A DNA stretch of 5,885 bases, from the NCBI GenBank assembly GCA_020352595.1, contig CP070682.1:1142604-1148488 (forward strand). Reading direction: 5' to 3'. The stretch comes from a bacterium. Its GTDB lineage: Bacteria; BMS3Abin14. Positions 5,245 to 5,885 of this stretch are shown here, piece after piece; the first letter of the stretch is position 1; each line of letters opens with the position of its first letter. Made by a program: the position numbers and the translations under genes. Below the pieces are notes generated by a model, which made no database searches, was not told the origin of the DNA, and saw only the letters and a list, made by a program, of their open reading frames with translations.

Positions 5245-5885
5245 ATGACAACCGGCACCACGACAGCGGGTGAGGGAGGGAACGGGATCTCGCGGGTGAG
5301 GTTGCTCCTCGGCCTGCTCATGGTCGCAGCGGTCGGGGCCGTCCTCCTGGTCCTCTGGCGCACGGGCGGGTTGAGCGTCATCATGGACAGCGCCGAGCTG
5401 CGGCGTGTCATCGAGGAGTCGGGGGCCCTCGGCCCCCTTCTGATCATCGGCCTCTTCATGCTGGCCATCGTCTTCAACCCCCTTCCCAGCGCCCCCATCG
5501 CCCTGGCGGCCGGTTACGCCTACGGCCACACCTGGGGAACGGTCTACACCGTCGTGGGGGCGGTGTCCGGGGCCCTGCTCGCCTTCGCCATCGCACGCCT
5601 GGTGGGGCACGACGTCCTTCATCGCTGGTTCGGGGGGAAGCTCAGGGTGGGCCTCCTCGGCTCCCAGAAGGCCCTCATGGCAACGGTCTTCGTCCTCCGC
5701 CTGCTGCCCTTCGTCTCCTTTGACATCGTCAGCTACGCGGCGGGACTCACGGACATCAGGACGTGGCGCTTCCTGGTGGCGACTGTCTTCGGCGTCATGC
5801 CCGTGAGCTTCGTGCTGGCTCACTTCGGCAGCGTCATGGGGTCCGGGGACACGGGCCGTATCTCGGTGACCGTGCTCCTGCTCGG
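5245..5885 (+). CDS. TVP38/TMEM64 (VTT/DedA-like) membrane protein, cut by right edge
   Basis: An open frame of 213 codons that leaves the window; full family members are about 220-250 residues, so only a short C-terminal part is missing. A polar N-terminus is followed by a membrane helix (VRLLLGLLMVAAVGAVLLVLW), a GALGPLLIIGLFMLAIVF helix, then the conserved core: PSAPIALAAGYAYGHTWG, GAVSGALLAFAIARLVG, and FVLRLLPFVSFDIVSYAAGL, which is the signature of the VTT domain, with re-entrant membrane loops. Members of this superfamily are integral inner-membrane proteins linked to lipid scrambling/flipping or proton-coupled transport; relatives are often found beside metal-resistance genes. Its exact substrate is not known from sequence. 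It is transcribed away from the metal sensor, with both promoters in the 165-base gap. Family assignment is secure; function is not. Confidence 0.9.
   Translation, partial: MTTGTTTAGEGGNGISRVRLLLGLLMVAAVGAVLLVLWRTGGLSVIMDSAELRRVIEESGALGPLLIIGLFMLAIVFNPLPSAPIALAAGYAYGHTWGTVYTVVGAVSGALLAFAIARLVGHDVLHRWFGGKLRVGLLGSQKALMATVFVLRLLPFVSFDIVSYAAGLTDIRTWRFLVATVFGVMPVSFVLAHFGSVMGSGDTGRISVTVLLL

Noticed and set aside
1..5885. CRISPR array, transposase or integrase genes, tRNA or rRNA genes
   Set aside because: I looked for regular repeats, mobile-element proteins and RNA genes on both strands and saw none.

Overview
The window is a 5.9 kb stretch of high-GC bacterial chromosome with five protein-coding genes, two of them cut by the window edges. 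Arginine is often AGG, most third codon positions are G or C, and the promoters that can be read look like ordinary sigma-70 promoters. A high-GC Gram-negative bacterium is a reasonable guess, supported by an exported phospholipase D-type enzyme and a TVP38/DedA-type membrane protein. I cannot name the phylum from this sequence.

Layout from left to right. Positions 1-1162 (minus strand, running off the left edge) hold the first 387 codons of carB, the large subunit of carbamoyl-phosphate synthetase. It has its own promoter (TTGACA / TATAGT), a leader of about 100 nt and a good ribosome binding site; no carA precedes it. Positions 1163-1665 hold no gene but contain the carB promoter, a perfect 24-bp palindrome, a strong GC hairpin and a possible promoter for the next gene. 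Positions 1666-3303 (plus) encode a signal-bearing protein with two HKD motifs, related to cardiolipin synthases. Positions 3304-3422 separate two convergent genes and contain several inverted repeats and a repeat-like segment.

Positions 3423-5079 (minus) form a small metal-response unit. An ArsR/SmtB-family sensor with CadC-like metal ligands is followed by a two-part permease of the SO_0444/ArsP type with Cys/His-rich soluble segments. A 7-8-7 inverted repeat lies exactly on the -10 element of the sensor promoter, which is the expected place for autorepression relieved by metal. A TVP38/TMEM64-family membrane protein starts at 5245 (plus), divergent from the sensor, and runs off the right edge with its own TATAAT promoter.

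How the genes work together: only the sensor and permease show a clear functional link, as a sensor-controlled efflux of a thiophilic or divalent metal. carB (pyrimidine/arginine precursor synthesis), the phospholipase D-type enzyme (phospholipid metabolism) and the TVP38-type protein look like independent neighbours. I see no clear sign of a wholly new system; the points most worth a second look are the sensor/operator/permease set and the structured non-coding segments.
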